From positions 19,069 through 83,068 of the forward strand of contig JADZDJ010000158.1 of assembly GCA_020851115.1 (NCBI GenBank): DNA of 64,000 nt, given 5' to 3'. Shown piece by piece: positions 55,519 through 64,000 of the stretch; the stretch's first letter is position 1, and the number at the start of each line of letters is the position of its first letter. The stretch comes from Pirellulales bacterium (GTDB lineage Bacteria > Planctomycetota > Planctomycetia > Pirellulales > JADZDJ01). The translations under genes and the position numbers were made by a program. The notes under the pieces are model-generated. The model was not told where the DNA came from, ran no database searches, and saw only the letters and a list, made by a program, of their open reading frames with translations.

Positions 55519-55572
55519 AATCCGCTAAATAGAGACTACTTTGCTTAAGGCAGTGCTGCTTCGAGCGGAATT

Positions 55573-56037
55573 ATGAGTGGCGCACGGAAAACTGCCATGC
55601 TTTCTTTTCACGTCACCGTGCGTGCTCGACCGGAGCGGATTGCGATGGGGCCACCCATTGAGCTCCGCAATAAGTCGATCCGAACCTTGGCGATTTCGCC
55701 AGCATTGCTCACGACGCCATTCCGCTTGAGCTTCGAGGAGGTCGCGGCGCAACTGGACCAATTGGAGCGAATGTTGGTTGAACCAGACGGTTCTTTTGTG
55801 TGGGTATCTTCCCAAGCCGGTTCGCACTGGCAAGTAGACGGCAACCTGTTCGACCGCGATGGACGGCTGCTGTTTGTCGACTTGAAAGGCCATTGTCCGG
55901 CAGAGCAATTCGACCGCTTACTGGCGACTTTCGATTGGCCAACGACTGCCCTGATCTTTGAACTGACGCGCGAAGCAGCGATGTTGGACGAGGTGGAATT
56001 TCGAAGGTTCGCCGAGGTTTCAGCATGCGCCGAGTGA
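55573..56037 (+). CDS. Hypothetical protein of planctomycete type
   Basis: A 154-residue soluble protein with no signal peptide. Text such as FRLSFEEVAAQLDQLERMLVE, PDGSFVWVSS and WQVDGNLFDRDGRLLFVDLK recurs in small hypothetical proteins of planctomycetes. No motif with known chemistry is seen. The protein converges with smc, ending 18 bases before its stop. The start is the ATG at 55573 or an internal one eight codons later (MLSFHVT). Function is unknown. Confidence 0.65.
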   Translation: MSGARKTAMLSFHVTVRARPERIAMGPPIELRNKSIRTLAISPALLTTPFRLSFEEVAAQLDQLERMLVEPDGSFVWVSSQAGSHWQVDGNLFDRDGRLLFVDLKGHCPAEQFDRLLATFDWPTTALIFELTREAAMLDEVEFRRFAEVSACAE

Positions 56038-56055
56038 AACGGCGAAGCGAAAAAG

Positions 56056-59000
56056 TTAGGCGGCTTCGGTGTTCGCCAGGTCGGAGCTTGTCGCAAGCGA
56101 TTCTTGCTCAGCGCGCCGAATCGCGGCGGCGCTAATTTCGCCGTTGTCGCTGACGTCCTCGAACCGCACGGAGACGCGCTTGGAAACGCCCGATTCCTGC
56201 ATCGTGACGCCGTAGAGAGTGTTGGCCGCGGTCATGGTTTTCTTGGAATGCGTCACAACGATGAATTGCGTCCACTCGAGAAATTCTTTCAAGACGCCGA
56301 TGAAGCGTTCGATATTGGCTTCGTCGAGTGCCGCATCGACTTCATCGAGCACGCAGAACGGGCTGGGTCGGCTGCGGAAGATCGCCAGTAGCAAGGCAAC
56401 ACAGGTGAGCGTCTTTTCGCCGCCGGAAAGGAGAGAAATGCTGCGCGGCTCTTTGCCAGGAGGACGGGCAACGATTTCGATGCCGCTGTCGAGCACATCG
56501 GCCCCTTCCTCCAACACAATATCGGCCTGACCGCCGCCGAACAGCTTGCGGAACAACTGTTGAAAATGGCCTTTGACCGTTTCCAGCGTTTCGGCGAACA
56601 GCCGGCGGCTATCGGCGTTGATGCGATGGACGATTTGTTCGAGCGATGATTTCGCCTGCGATAAATCTTGATGCTGGCTGGAGAGCGACTGATAACGGTC
56701 TTCGAGTTCATCGACTTCCTGCAATGCGTCGAGGTTGACGCCGCCGATATTCGTTAATTTGCGGCGCAGCTCGGCGATTTCGCTTTCGATCTGTTCGCGC
56801 GCGTGGAGTTCATCTGGCGTGGGTTGGTGCGTGAGATCCGCCAGCTCGATGCCGTAATCCTCGCGCATGCGGGCTTCCAGCGTGCCGCGCTCGTGACCGA
56901 TTTCGCCCGCTGCTAGATCCAGCCGGTGCAACTGTTCTTCGAGTTTGCGGGTTTTCTGGCGGTGTTCGTGAGCCCATTGAGCCGCGCCGGCGCGCTCGCC
57001 GACGACGATTGCGCGCCGGTCAGAGAGGCCGGCCATCTCGGCGGTCAGTGTTTCCTTTCGCAAATACAATTCGGCCGCCTCGGCTTCGGCGGCCAGCGTA
57101 CGCGCCTCCGATTGTTGCTGGCGCAGGCGGGCATCGGCAAGCTGCCGATCGATTTCGGCAATCGTTTGCTCTCGCTCGCGGTGGTCTTGCTCATAGCGCC
57201 GGAGCTGCAGACGGAGGTGGTCGAGCTGCTGCTCGCCTCGGGCCAAATCCACTTGGGCGGCCATCGCGTCGTGATTGCGCTGCTGGCGGGCCGCGTCGAG
57301 TTCTTCGATGCGCCGGTTGTTATCCGACATGCGGGCTTCAGCTTGCGAAAGCTCGGTTTGCAACTGATCGAGCCGCGTGCGGGCAAGCGCCATCGACCGC
57401 GCTGCGCTATCGTGCTGTTCGACGGCGGCGTGTAAATCGGTTTCGAGATCGGCTTGTTGCTCGGCGATCTGCTCGCACCGCTGTTGAGCCGTGCTGACGC
57501 GAAGTCGCTGTTCGGCCAGGGCTTCGCTGGCAACTTGGTGGGCGCTGGAAGCTTCGGCGACGACGCGGTCGCGATCGACAACTTGCTGTTCTAAGGCCGA
57601 AACGATGCTGGAGATTTCGGCGATTTTCCGTTCCCACTCCGAAATTTGCGATCGCAAGGCTCGCAGTTCGCTGCGGCGAGAAATCAGCCCGATCGCCGCA
57701 TGGCGTTTGCCAACGACCAGCGTGCCATCGGCGCCGAGCAATTCGCCCGCGAGCGTGACAAAACTGAGACCGCGGCCTTTCGATTCGGCGAGTGACACCG
57801 CATGGCCCAGGTTTTCGACGACCCAGGTGTTGCCGAGCAGCCGCCGGATCAGCGGTGCGAGTTCCATGGCTGCCTCGACATATTTGTCGGCTCGTCCGAC
57901 GACGCCGAATTCGTCGCTTAAGTCGATCGACGACGGCGGTGGCCCGGCGGCATCGAGCGGCAAGAAAGCAACTCGGCCCTCCATCCGCTTGCCGTGAGCG
58001 AGGAGATATTCGGTGAGCTTCCTACCTGGCGAAACGACGACATGTTGAGCTTGTTCGCCCAGCGCCGCTTCGATCACCGCGGCGGTGTCGAGGCCCACTT
58101 GCACCAAATTGGCAAGCAGGCCACGGACTTGCTCGAAGGGACCGGTTGGATTCTCTTTCGCGTAGCCGAGCACTTCTTTCGCTCCGGCGCTTACTCCTTC
58201 CAGACGCTGTTCCCATTCTTCCAGCATGGCTGCGCGCTCGACCGCGCCGCTCAATCGCTCGCGCCAATCGGCATGCTCCTTTTGTCGCTGTGCCGATTGT
58301 CGGCGAGCGTTGGTCAGGTCGCTTTTGGCGGCAGTCAGCGCGGCAGCGCGTTCTTCCCGTCGCACGGCCATTTCTTGTTGTCGCTCGACGAGCGAGGCGA
58401 CGTCTTGTTCGATCCGTTGCTTTGAGGCTTGCAAATCGGCCAGGCGATGGCGACAGCGCTGGCGGCCTTCTTCGGCGCGCGAGAGCCGGCCTTCGAGCGC
58501 GCCGATTTCGTTGGTCAGTGCAGCGCTGGTGCGAAGTTGCTCGAGATGGGTCGCGCGGCGCTGTTCGTTTTCGCCGCGGATTTGTTCGAGCTGCGCGCTT
58601 AGCGCCGTGAGCGCGCGCTGTTGGTCGGCTAGGCGCGATGCCACTTGACGATGCGCGACTTCCGCCGCCGCCGCCTCGTCCTTGGTTGATTGCCACAGAC
58701 CAGCCAGGTCTTCGGCGCGATTTGACAACGCGTGCAACTGCTTGCGGTTGCGGGAGGTTTGCTCGACCAGATCGACAGTCCGCGCTCGTTCGTGTTCGAT
58801 CGCCGCATCAACCGCCGCAACTCGCTCGCGATTTTCGGTTAGCCGGGCCTCGATGAAGCGGATTTCGTTTTCGAGGGCGGCGGTTTGCTGCTCCAACTCA
58901 GCCGCCTGCGCATCGGCAGCGTCGCCTGCGGCCGAAGTCTCCGCGATTTCTTGCCGCACAGCGCTGGATTCGGCCGTCAGCGCATGGAGCCGTGCGCCGA

Positions 59001-59706
59001 GCGTTCGCCAATCGACGAGGCCAACGTGCGTTCGCAATTCTTGCAGCCGATCGGCGTATTCTTTGTACCGCCGCGCTTTGGTCGCTTGTGCCCGGACACT
59101 CTTGAGCCGATTTTCAACTTCTTCCACGATATCGCTGAGTCGAAGCAGATTCTGTTCGACGCGCTCCAGTCGTCGCAGCGCTTCAATCTTTTTGGCTTTG
59201 AAGCGGCTGATGCCGGCGGCCTCCTCGAATATTGCTCGCCGGTCTTTGGCCGACGATTGCAGCATGACGTCAACTTTACCTTGCTCGATGACGCTGTAGG
59301 CTTCGGTTGCAATACCCGTGCCGGCAAACAAGTCGCGAATGTCGCGCAGCCGGCAAGGTTGGTGATTCAGTAGATATTCCCCCTCGGCATTGCGGTAAAC
59401 GCGGCGAGTCACGTGAACTTCTGGCGAGTCGATCGCCAGCCTTCGGTTGGCATTGTCGAAGGTGAGCGTTGCCTCCGCCATGTTGAGCGGTCGCCGGGTC
59501 GATGAGCCATTGAAAATGACATCGACCATTTCTTTCCCACGAAGGCTCTTGACGCTCTGTTCGCCGAGCACCCATTTGATTGCATCGACGATATTCGACT
59601 TCCCGGAGCCGTTCGGGCCGACGACCACCGAGATGCCGCGCGGAAACTCGAACCGAGTGTGGTCGGCAAAGCTCTTGAAGCCGATCAGTTCGAGCGCTTT
59701 AAGCAT
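56056..59706 (-). CDS. smc: Chromosome segregation protein SMC
   Basis: A 1216-residue ATPase that compacts and separates chromosomes with ScpA/B. The N-terminal head has [19 protein letters not shown] and Walker [17 protein letters not shown]. Two long coiled-coil arms rich in Glu/Gln/Arg/Ala flank a hinge near residues 510-640 ([17 protein letters not shown]). The C-terminal head has [20 protein letters not shown] and Walker [16 protein letters not shown], then [12 protein letters not shown]. The ATG at 59706 fits the family start; a longer open frame begins at 59850. The FlgI-like lipoprotein precedes it by 140 bases. Length is normal. Confidence 0.97.
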   Translation of the reverse strand: MLKALELIGFKSFADHTRFEFPRGISVVVGPNGSGKSNIVDAIKWVLGEQSVKSLRGKEMVDVIFNGSSTRRPLNMAEATLTFDNANRRLAIDSPEVHVTRRVYRNAEGEYLLNHQPCRLRDIRDLFAGTGIATEAYSVIEQGKVDVMLQSSAKDRRAIFEEAAGISRFKAKKIEALRRLERVEQNLLRLSDIVEEVENRLKSVRAQATKARRYKEYADRLQELRTHVGLVDWRTLGARLHALTAESSAVRQEIAETSAAGDAADAQAAELEQQTAALENEIRFIEARLTENRERVAAVDAAIEHERARTVDLVEQTSRNRKQLHALSNRAEDLAGLWQSTKDEAAAAEVAHRQVASRLADQQRALTALSAQLEQIRGENEQRRATHLEQLRTSAALTNEIGALEGRLSRAEEGRQRCRHRLADLQASKQRIEQDVASLVERQQEMAVRREERAAALTAAKSDLTNARRQSAQRQKEHADWRERLSGAVERAAMLEEWEQRLEGVSAGAKEVLGYAKENPTGPFEQVRGLLANLVQVGLDTAAVIEAALGEQAQHVVVSPGRKLTEYLLAHGKRMEGRVAFLPLDAAGPPPSSIDLSDEFGVVGRADKYVEAAMELAPLIRRLLGNTWVVENLGHAVSLAESKGRGLSFVTLAGELLGADGTLVVGKRHAAIGLISRRSELRALRSQISEWERKIAEISSIVSALEQQVVDRDRVVAEASSAHQVASEALAEQRLRVSTAQQRCEQIAEQQADLETDLHAAVEQHDSAARSMALARTRLDQLQTELSQAEARMSDNNRRIEELDAARQQRNHDAMAAQVDLARGEQQLDHLRLQLRRYEQDHREREQTIAEIDRQLADARLRQQQSEARTLAAEAEAAELYLRKETLTAEMAGLSDRRAIVVGERAGAAQWAHEHRQKTRKLEEQLHRLDLAAGEIGHERGTLEARMREDYGIELADLTHQPTPDELHAREQIESEIAELRRKLTNIGGVNLDALQEVDELEDRYQSLSSQHQDLSQAKSSLEQIVHRINADSRRLFAETLETVKGHFQQLFRKLFGGGQADIVLEEGADVLDSGIEIVARPPGKEPRSISLLSGGEKTLTCVALLLAIFRSRPSPFCVLDEVDAALDEANIERFIGVLKEFLEWTQFIVVTHSKKTMTAANTLYGVTMQESGVSKRVSVRFEDVSDNGEISAAAIRRAEQESLATSSDLANTEAA

Positions 59707-59846
59707 GAGAGACGTAAATCGGGGCTGGGGCGAACTTCTCCAACCCAGTGTGTCCGCAAGGGGTGGGTTGAGTCTAGTGCATCCACTCCTGCTTTCCCAC
59801 CCTGGTGCGACGGGCCGATCGGAGATGGGACACTGCGTCCCAACGC

Positions 59847-61730
59847 TCATTCTATCGAAAATCCAGGGCGACTGCGCGTCGATTTTTCGAGGCTTTTGAT
59901 GGCCGCCTCGGCAGTGCCTTGCCCATCGTCGGTGTCGCTGGCGTCGGTGGCTCCATCTTTGCCGACATCTTCTTGCTTTGCCCCGCCAAAGAGCGTCGGC
60001 AGTTGATTGTGAAGCCCAGAAACTTCCTCTTGATCGGCCTTTTCATCCGCCGTCGGCGAAAGGGCCTTGGCTGTCGCCGAATCGGCCTTGGCCAATTTAC
60101 GGTTGCGATCGTAAGCGCGACCAGCTTGTGGAATGGCATCGACTTCGAAGCGGCTCAGCAGAGCGCCGTTGACGCGGGCTTCCTCCAGGGCTTGCACGAC
60201 ATCGGGGTAATCGCCGCCGACCTCCGCAATCGCCCGAATGACTTCATCGACCGAGTTGGCGACGAGGGAATGCTGGTCTTTCTCGCCCGCAGCAAAGCGA
60301 GAAACGCGAATTTGCCCATCGGGCTGAGATTTGACGATGATCGCATTGCCCGCTTCCAACGCGATCGGCAACTCAAACTTTTGTTCCTCGCCAAACAATA
60401 CGACTTCCGGGCGGTAGCTGTGGGTGACGTGGACCATTGCAGGGCCAGCGCTGGGAATCACGTGCAGCCAGAATTTCTTGCCGAGGTGTTCGGCATGCAA
60501 TTGTGGATCGTTGGCGTTCATGGCCCACAGCGCGCGGAACGCGCCATAGCGGGTTTCGGCGCTGGGTACATCGAACAATTCTCGCAACACATCAGCAGCG
60601 TGAACGTCGTTCAATGCGCACAGTGCAGCCAAAGCGCAGGCGCGGAATGCGGGTTCTTTCTTGGCGGTCTCGGCCAAGATGGGCGTTGCGCTGGGCTGAT
60701 CGAGATACGCCAGCGCTTCGGCCGAGTAAAACTGCACTTCGGGGTCTTTGGATTGCAATCCCTTTTCCAATACGCGAATCGCGTCCTTGCCGACGGCTTC
60801 AAGCTTGATCGCCGCGTCTTGGGCCGAGAGTGGATCGGTCAGGCGGCGCTCGAGTACCTCCAACCGTGCTTGCAACTGCGTCGGCGATTCTCCCAGCGGC
60901 ACCGCGCGGATGATGTGAAAATACCGCGCAAGGTTTTGTTTATAGCGGGGATGGATCATCAGCGTGATTCGCTCGTTGTCGAGTGGATTGGCGATGCCCT
61001 GCTTGATGCCATGCACGTAGACATGGAACCGTCGATTGAGCGCATCGCCAATCTGTTTGCTGCGGTACACCGATCGCTCGTCTGGTTTGAGCGCCAGTTC
61101 AATGGTGCGCGAGTAGGTCGCCGCGCCGCCTCCGAGCACCATGCCACGTTTGAGCGCCATGGGGTCTTGGTTGTCGGACGAAATCGGATCGACGAGCACC
61201 GGCCCTTCAGCAACCGCCATCACTTGGCCGTCGTGGATCCGGTTGTCGGAAAGAATGGCCATTTGTCGCAGGCGCGTACTCATCATGAAGCCGCCGGCAA
61301 TGCTCGTCGTGTCGTTTTGCGGTGGAACGCGGACTTCGACATCGAGCCGATCTCCCTTCTGCACGCCCGGCGGCAGCCAAACCTCCACCCAAGCCAGTGA
61401 ATTGTTCGGATCGGCCAGAATCTGATTGGGTTTTTGAACTTTGCGGGCTTGCATGTCGGCCAGCAGCATGGCGCGCTGAGCGCCCGGCGGCGGATCGCTG
61501 CCGGTTCCGCGCAGGCCGGTAATCAACACTGGACCTTCCAACTTCACATAATGAGTGCCGACAGGTACGGCGTACTGGCTGACATACTTCGTTTGGCCGA
61601 CATTTTCATCGCGATCCGAGAGTTCTGGGCTTTGCGAGCGCGTGCGCAGCACAGGGCCGGAGCAACCAGCTCCAAACGCCAGTAGCAACGCCGCGACCAT
61701 CGCAGCACATCGCAAGTGAATAGGCTTCAT
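59847..61730 (-). CDS. Lipoprotein with a flagellar P-ring (FlgI)-like domain and HEAT-like repeats
   Basis: A 627-residue lipoprotein; the signal ends [13 protein letters not shown]. Residues about 55-290 follow the flagellar P-ring pattern: [55 protein letters not shown] and [11 protein letters not shown]. From about residue 300, alpha-helical HEAT-like units follow ([46 protein letters not shown]), then a Ser/Asp-rich tail. No flagellar genes lie nearby. Such FlgI-domain proteins outside flagella occur in planctomycetes with unknown role. Its neighbour is smc, on the same strand. Confidence 0.8.
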   Translation of the reverse strand: MKPIHLRCAAMVAALLLAFGAGCSGPVLRTRSQSPELSDRDENVGQTKYVSQYAVPVGTHYVKLEGPVLITGLRGTGSDPPPGAQRAMLLADMQARKVQKPNQILADPNNSLAWVEVWLPPGVQKGDRLDVEVRVPPQNDTTSIAGGFMMSTRLRQMAILSDNRIHDGQVMAVAEGPVLVDPISSDNQDPMALKRGMVLGGGAATYSRTIELALKPDERSVYRSKQIGDALNRRFHVYVHGIKQGIANPLDNERITLMIHPRYKQNLARYFHIIRAVPLGESPTQLQARLEVLERRLTDPLSAQDAAIKLEAVGKDAIRVLEKGLQSKDPEVQFYSAEALAYLDQPSATPILAETAKKEPAFRACALAALCALNDVHAADVLRELFDVPSAETRYGAFRALWAMNANDPQLHAEHLGKKFWLHVIPSAGPAMVHVTHSYRPEVVLFGEEQKFELPIALEAGNAIIVKSQPDGQIRVSRFAAGEKDQHSLVANSVDEVIRAIAEVGGDYPDVVQALEEARVNGALLSRFEVDAIPQAGRAYDRNRKLAKADSATAKALSPTADEKADQEEVSGLHNQLPTLFGGAKQEDVGKDGATDASDTDDGQGTAEAAIKSLEKSTRSRPGFSIE

Positions 61731-61952
61731 GCCGGTTCCGGCGTCTTCGTCCATTCAACGCGTCGAAACGGCCGGTTCAATCGCCATCCGTGACGATTTC
61801 TCTAGTCGGCCTTACGCTCAGCCCGAGCGGGCTGCACAAATAGGAGGGCGGAAGAATAGCCATCGTCCTCCAAGGCGTCAAGGCGAGTCAATGCTAGCAA
61901 ATTACAAACACTTCCCAACGCCTATTGAGATCCGCGAGCAAAAGTAAATTCC

Positions 61953-61979
61953 GTGGTAATCAAGGGGTTGAATTACCAC
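61953..61979. promoter_or_regulatory. Palindrome, possible activator site for nirA
   Basis: GTGGTAAT (61953-61960) and ATTACCAC (61972-61979) are exact complements around an 11-base spacer. The centre lies about 139 bases upstream of the -24 GG of the sigma-54-type promoter, a usual distance for enhancer-binding-protein sites. The protein that binds it is unknown. Confidence 0.45.
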
Positions 61980-62103
61980 TTGTGTAACTCTGCGGAGCAA
62001 TAGGTCAGCGAATGCCCAAAGGTTAGGCATCTGGCCAGCGTTGAATTTTTTAGACTTGTGTTAACTCGTGGCGCGAACGCAATTTGTAAATTGGTAGCCG
62101 TTA

Positions 62104-62119
62104 TGGAACGTAAATTGCT
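62104..62119 (+). promoter_or_regulatory. Sigma-54 (-24/-12) promoter candidate for nirA
   Basis: TGGAACG (62104-62110), four bases, then TTGCT (62115-62119) matches the consensus TGGCACG-N4-TTGCW with one difference and exact GG-GC spacing. The start of transcription would be about 62131, leaving a leader of about 125 bases before the ATG at 62256. It agrees with nitrogen control of nitrite reduction. Confidence 0.6.
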
Positions 62120-62255
62120 GTTCGGGATGCGTTCATATACGGTCCTTGTGCGGAGTTTGTCGAATGCCAAATTGCCGCCAGGCGGAGGTCCGTGAGATGT
62201 TCCCGGCAGATCGTTCTGCGGGGCACGCGGATCGATGCGCTGGCGGAGCATTGGC

Positions 62256-63797
62256 ATGGCCAATCCGGTCGAAGTATGGAAACGTGAAAAGCACGGGCTC
62301 GACGTCTGGACGGACATCTTGACTTATGCCCGAACCAAGACGCCCCTCAAGGACATTCCCGCTCCCGATTTGGAGCGAATGAAGTGGTACGGCGTCTTCT
62401 ATCGCAAGCGCGACACGCCGGGCAGCTACATGCTGCGGATTCGCATAACCGCGAATGCACTCTCATCCGTGCAGGCGAAAGAGATCGCCCGAATCGCATT
62501 TGACCTGGGCTACGGCATTGTCGACATCACCACCCGAGCCAACATTCAAGTGCAAGGGCTCGATATCGACAACGTGCCGCGAGCCTTACAGCGGTTGGAG
62601 GCGGTCGGACTCACTTGCAAACAAACCGGACACGACAACGTGCGCAATGTGTTTTGTCATCCGCTCAGCGGCGTGGATCCGGAAGAACTAATCGACACGC
62701 GTCCACTGTGTCGGCAATTAATGCAACTTTTCCTGAACGATCGACACTATGCGGACCTGCCGCGAAAGTTCAATATCGCGCTGTGCGGGCGCGCGGAGCA
62801 TGCAACCTGTTATTGGACCCAGGACTTGGCCTTTTTGGCGATGCGTCATGGCGGAAACGTAGGATTTCGTCTGTTGATCGGCGGCAAGCAAGGGCAAACG
62901 CCGCAATTGGGGCGGTCGTTACCAGTATTTGTGGCACCTGATCGTGTGACGGAAGTTGCAGGGGCGATGCTCGATGTGTTTCGCGAGCAAGGCTTGCGCG
63001 ACAAGCGCGACGCGGCCCGGTTTCATTTTCTTGTCGAGAAACTTGGCGCGCACGAGGTACTCGCGGCGATGGAGCGGAAACTTACTTCGCCGCTCGAGCG
63101 ATGCGAAGCCGAGTTGACGCCGCCGAGCGGCTATGACGAGTTGGTCGGCTGGTTTCCACAGAAAGCGCCTGCCATCTCCCTCCGTCAAGTATGCGGCCCA
63201 GGCCAGGAGCGTTGGGCGCTGGGGCTTTGCCCGGCCCTCGGTCGGATGTCGTGGACACAATTGGAGGGAGCGGGATTGGCCGCCGAACGTTGGGGAAGCG
63301 GGCAGTTGCGCACAACCCCCGAGCAAGGTCTAATGATTCTGCACGTTCGCAGCAGTTTCCGCGATGCGCTCGCAACCGACCTGGCGCGTTGGAATTTAAG
63401 CACCACTGCCGACTCGCGCGTCCGAAATATCGTGGCCTGCACCGGCAAACAATTTTGCAACATCGCCGTAACTGAAACGAAGTCGCACGCATTGCGGCTG
63501 ATCGAGCAATTGCGGCAGCGATCGCTGGAGTTGCACGCCGTTCGCATTCATCTTAGCGGCTGCCCGTCGTCGTGCGCAAATCACCACACGGCTGATATCG
63601 GCCTGAAAGGCGTGCGGGTCAAGCGGCTGCTGGGAACTCGCGAAGGCTTCGACGTATTTCTCGGCGGCGGCGTGGGGGGCGGGTTGCATTTGGCAGTGTC
63701 GTATCGCATTGGGGTCGATGCCGATCAGCTGCCGAATCTCGTCGAAGAAGTCGTGCGCGCGTATTACTTGCACCATGCGCCCGGCGAGACCGTGTGA
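62256..63797 (+). CDS. nirA: Ferredoxin-dependent nitrite/sulfite reductase (NirA-like)
   Basis: A 513-residue sirohaem and 4Fe-4S enzyme that reduces nitrite to ammonium with ferredoxin. It begins MANPVEVWKREKHGLDVW and has MKWYGVFYRKRDTPGSYMLR and GYGIVDITTRANIQVQG, typical of NirA. Two cysteine pairs hold the cluster: ACTGKQFC (about 394-401) and SGCPSSCANH (about 434-443), with cysteines spaced x5 and x3. The family also includes sulfite reductases; the opening and the sigma-54-type promoter favour nitrite. The ATG at 62256 is chosen where homology begins. A transposase end follows on the other strand. Confidence 0.9.
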   Translation: MANPVEVWKREKHGLDVWTDILTYARTKTPLKDIPAPDLERMKWYGVFYRKRDTPGSYMLRIRITANALSSVQAKEIARIAFDLGYGIVDITTRANIQVQGLDIDNVPRALQRLEAVGLTCKQTGHDNVRNVFCHPLSGVDPEELIDTRPLCRQLMQLFLNDRHYADLPRKFNIALCGRAEHATCYWTQDLAFLAMRHGGNVGFRLLIGGKQGQTPQLGRSLPVFVAPDRVTEVAGAMLDVFREQGLRDKRDAARFHFLVEKLGAHEVLAAMERKLTSPLERCEAELTPPSGYDELVGWFPQKAPAISLRQVCGPGQERWALGLCPALGRMSWTQLEGAGLAAERWGSGQLRTTPEQGLMILHVRSSFRDALATDLARWNLSTTADSRVRNIVACTGKQFCNIAVTETKSHALRLIEQLRQRSLELHAVRIHLSGCPSSCANHHTADIGLKGVRVKRLLGTREGFDVFLGGGVGGGLHLAVSYRIGVDADQLPNLVEEVVRAYYLHHAPGETV

Positions 63798-63824
63798 GCG
63801 TCAGATTTGTAGGTAAGTCGGCTG

Positions 63825-64000
63825 TTAGTTTGGGTGGTCCTTCCAGAACGCTTCCCAAAGGTTCGGTTCGCTAAGCCAGAGGGCTCGCAGGTGGCAGAGA
63901 CTGTCCGCTCCATCGGCGCCCCACCGCATTCCGCTGCACTTGAGCCGTTCGGCGACGACCGTTTTGCAGGCGGCTTCGACCGGGCCGGAGCCAATTTGCC
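63825..64000 (-). CDS. C-terminal end of an ISKra4-like transposase (partial)
   Basis: An open frame enters from the right edge and stops at 63825. It reads QIGSGPVEAACKTVVAERL, then KCSGMRWGADGADSLCHLRA and LWLSEPNLWEAFW. The GSG-x-VEAACK-x-x-x-x-x-RLK-x-SGMRW pattern is the C-terminal signature of ISKra4-type transposases. The start lies outside the window, so whether the gene is whole is unknown. It converges with nirA across 27 bases. Confidence 0.8.
   Translation of the reverse strand, partial: QIGSGPVEAACKTVVAERLKCSGMRWGADGADSLCHLRALWLSEPNLWEAFWKDHPN

Larger units (their letters stand above)
61731..62255. other. Divergent intergenic region upstream of nirA
   Basis: A spacer of 525 bases between the FlgI-like lipoprotein and nirA without a gene. 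It holds a palindrome (61953-61979) and a sigma-54-type promoter (62104-62119), described separately. Confidence 0.5.

Noticed and set aside
59805..61400. A 531-codon open frame on the plus strand.
   Set aside because: It is antisense to the FlgI-like lipoprotein gene, which has clear motifs and a lipobox; the frame is a codon-bias shadow.

Overview
The window looks like a chromosome segment of a planctomycete, probably in or near the order Pirellulales. The reasons are an exported FG-GAP protein with the planctomycete LEPR-xLL N-terminal motif, a fused SecD-SecF, an adjacent fae and mtdB pair for tetrahydromethanopterin-linked formaldehyde oxidation, a fused CcsB-CcsA cytochrome assembly protein, a FlgI-domain lipoprotein with no flagellar neighbours, and several small proteins of planctomycete type. 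Moderately high GC, long genes, rather loose spacing and few strong Shine-Dalgarno sites agree. The genus cannot be told from the sequence.

Layout: 1-3.9 kb (+) is a pentose-phosphate and glucose operon (tail of a probable 6-phosphogluconolactonase, then zwf, gnd, glk). 4.0-11.0 kb (-) holds yajC, a secD-secF fusion and two membrane proteins. 11.4-18.3 kb (+) has a seven-bladed FG-GAP protein, a one-blade copy of it, an enolase-superfamily protein, an ECF sigma factor, a sigma-54 activator and a PH-domain membrane protein. 18.3-22.7 kb (-) is a lipoprotein gene and ccsBA. 23-31 kb mixes an RmlD-like reductase (+), a deleted IS1634-type element with both ends intact, a quinone oxidoreductase (-), a small basic protein (+), a membrane protein (-) and ettA (-). 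31-42 kb has a PilZ protein (+), a DCC protein, a Gfo/Idh/MocA protein and a SUMF1-type protein (all -), then apbE, a Bax-inhibitor-1 protein, a glycerophosphodiesterase, glpD and a purine nucleoside phosphorylase (all +). 42-49 kb (-) is selB-selA, fae-mtdB and floA. 49-64 kb has an esterase, TPR and STN-domain envelope proteins, an M20 peptidase, smc, the FlgI-like lipoprotein, an assimilatory nitrite reductase with a sigma-54-type promoter, and the 3' end of an ISKra4-like transposase at the edge.

How genes work together: zwf, gnd and glk overlap or sit close and feed glucose into the oxidative pentose phosphate pathway. YajC and SecDF form the accessory protein-export module. SelB and SelA overlap by four bases and supply selenocysteine insertion. 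Fae and MtdB are successive steps of C1 oxidation. The glycerophosphodiesterase and GlpD can turn glycerophosphodiesters into dihydroxyacetone phosphate. The nitrite reductase stands alone downstream of a sigma-54-type promoter.

No tRNA, rRNA, CRISPR array or defence island was recognised. The most unusual items are the seven-blade and one-blade FG-GAP pair, the FlgI-HEAT lipoprotein, the sigma-54 promoter with a palindrome upstream of nirA, a compound inverted repeat between selA and fae, and the internally deleted insertion sequence.
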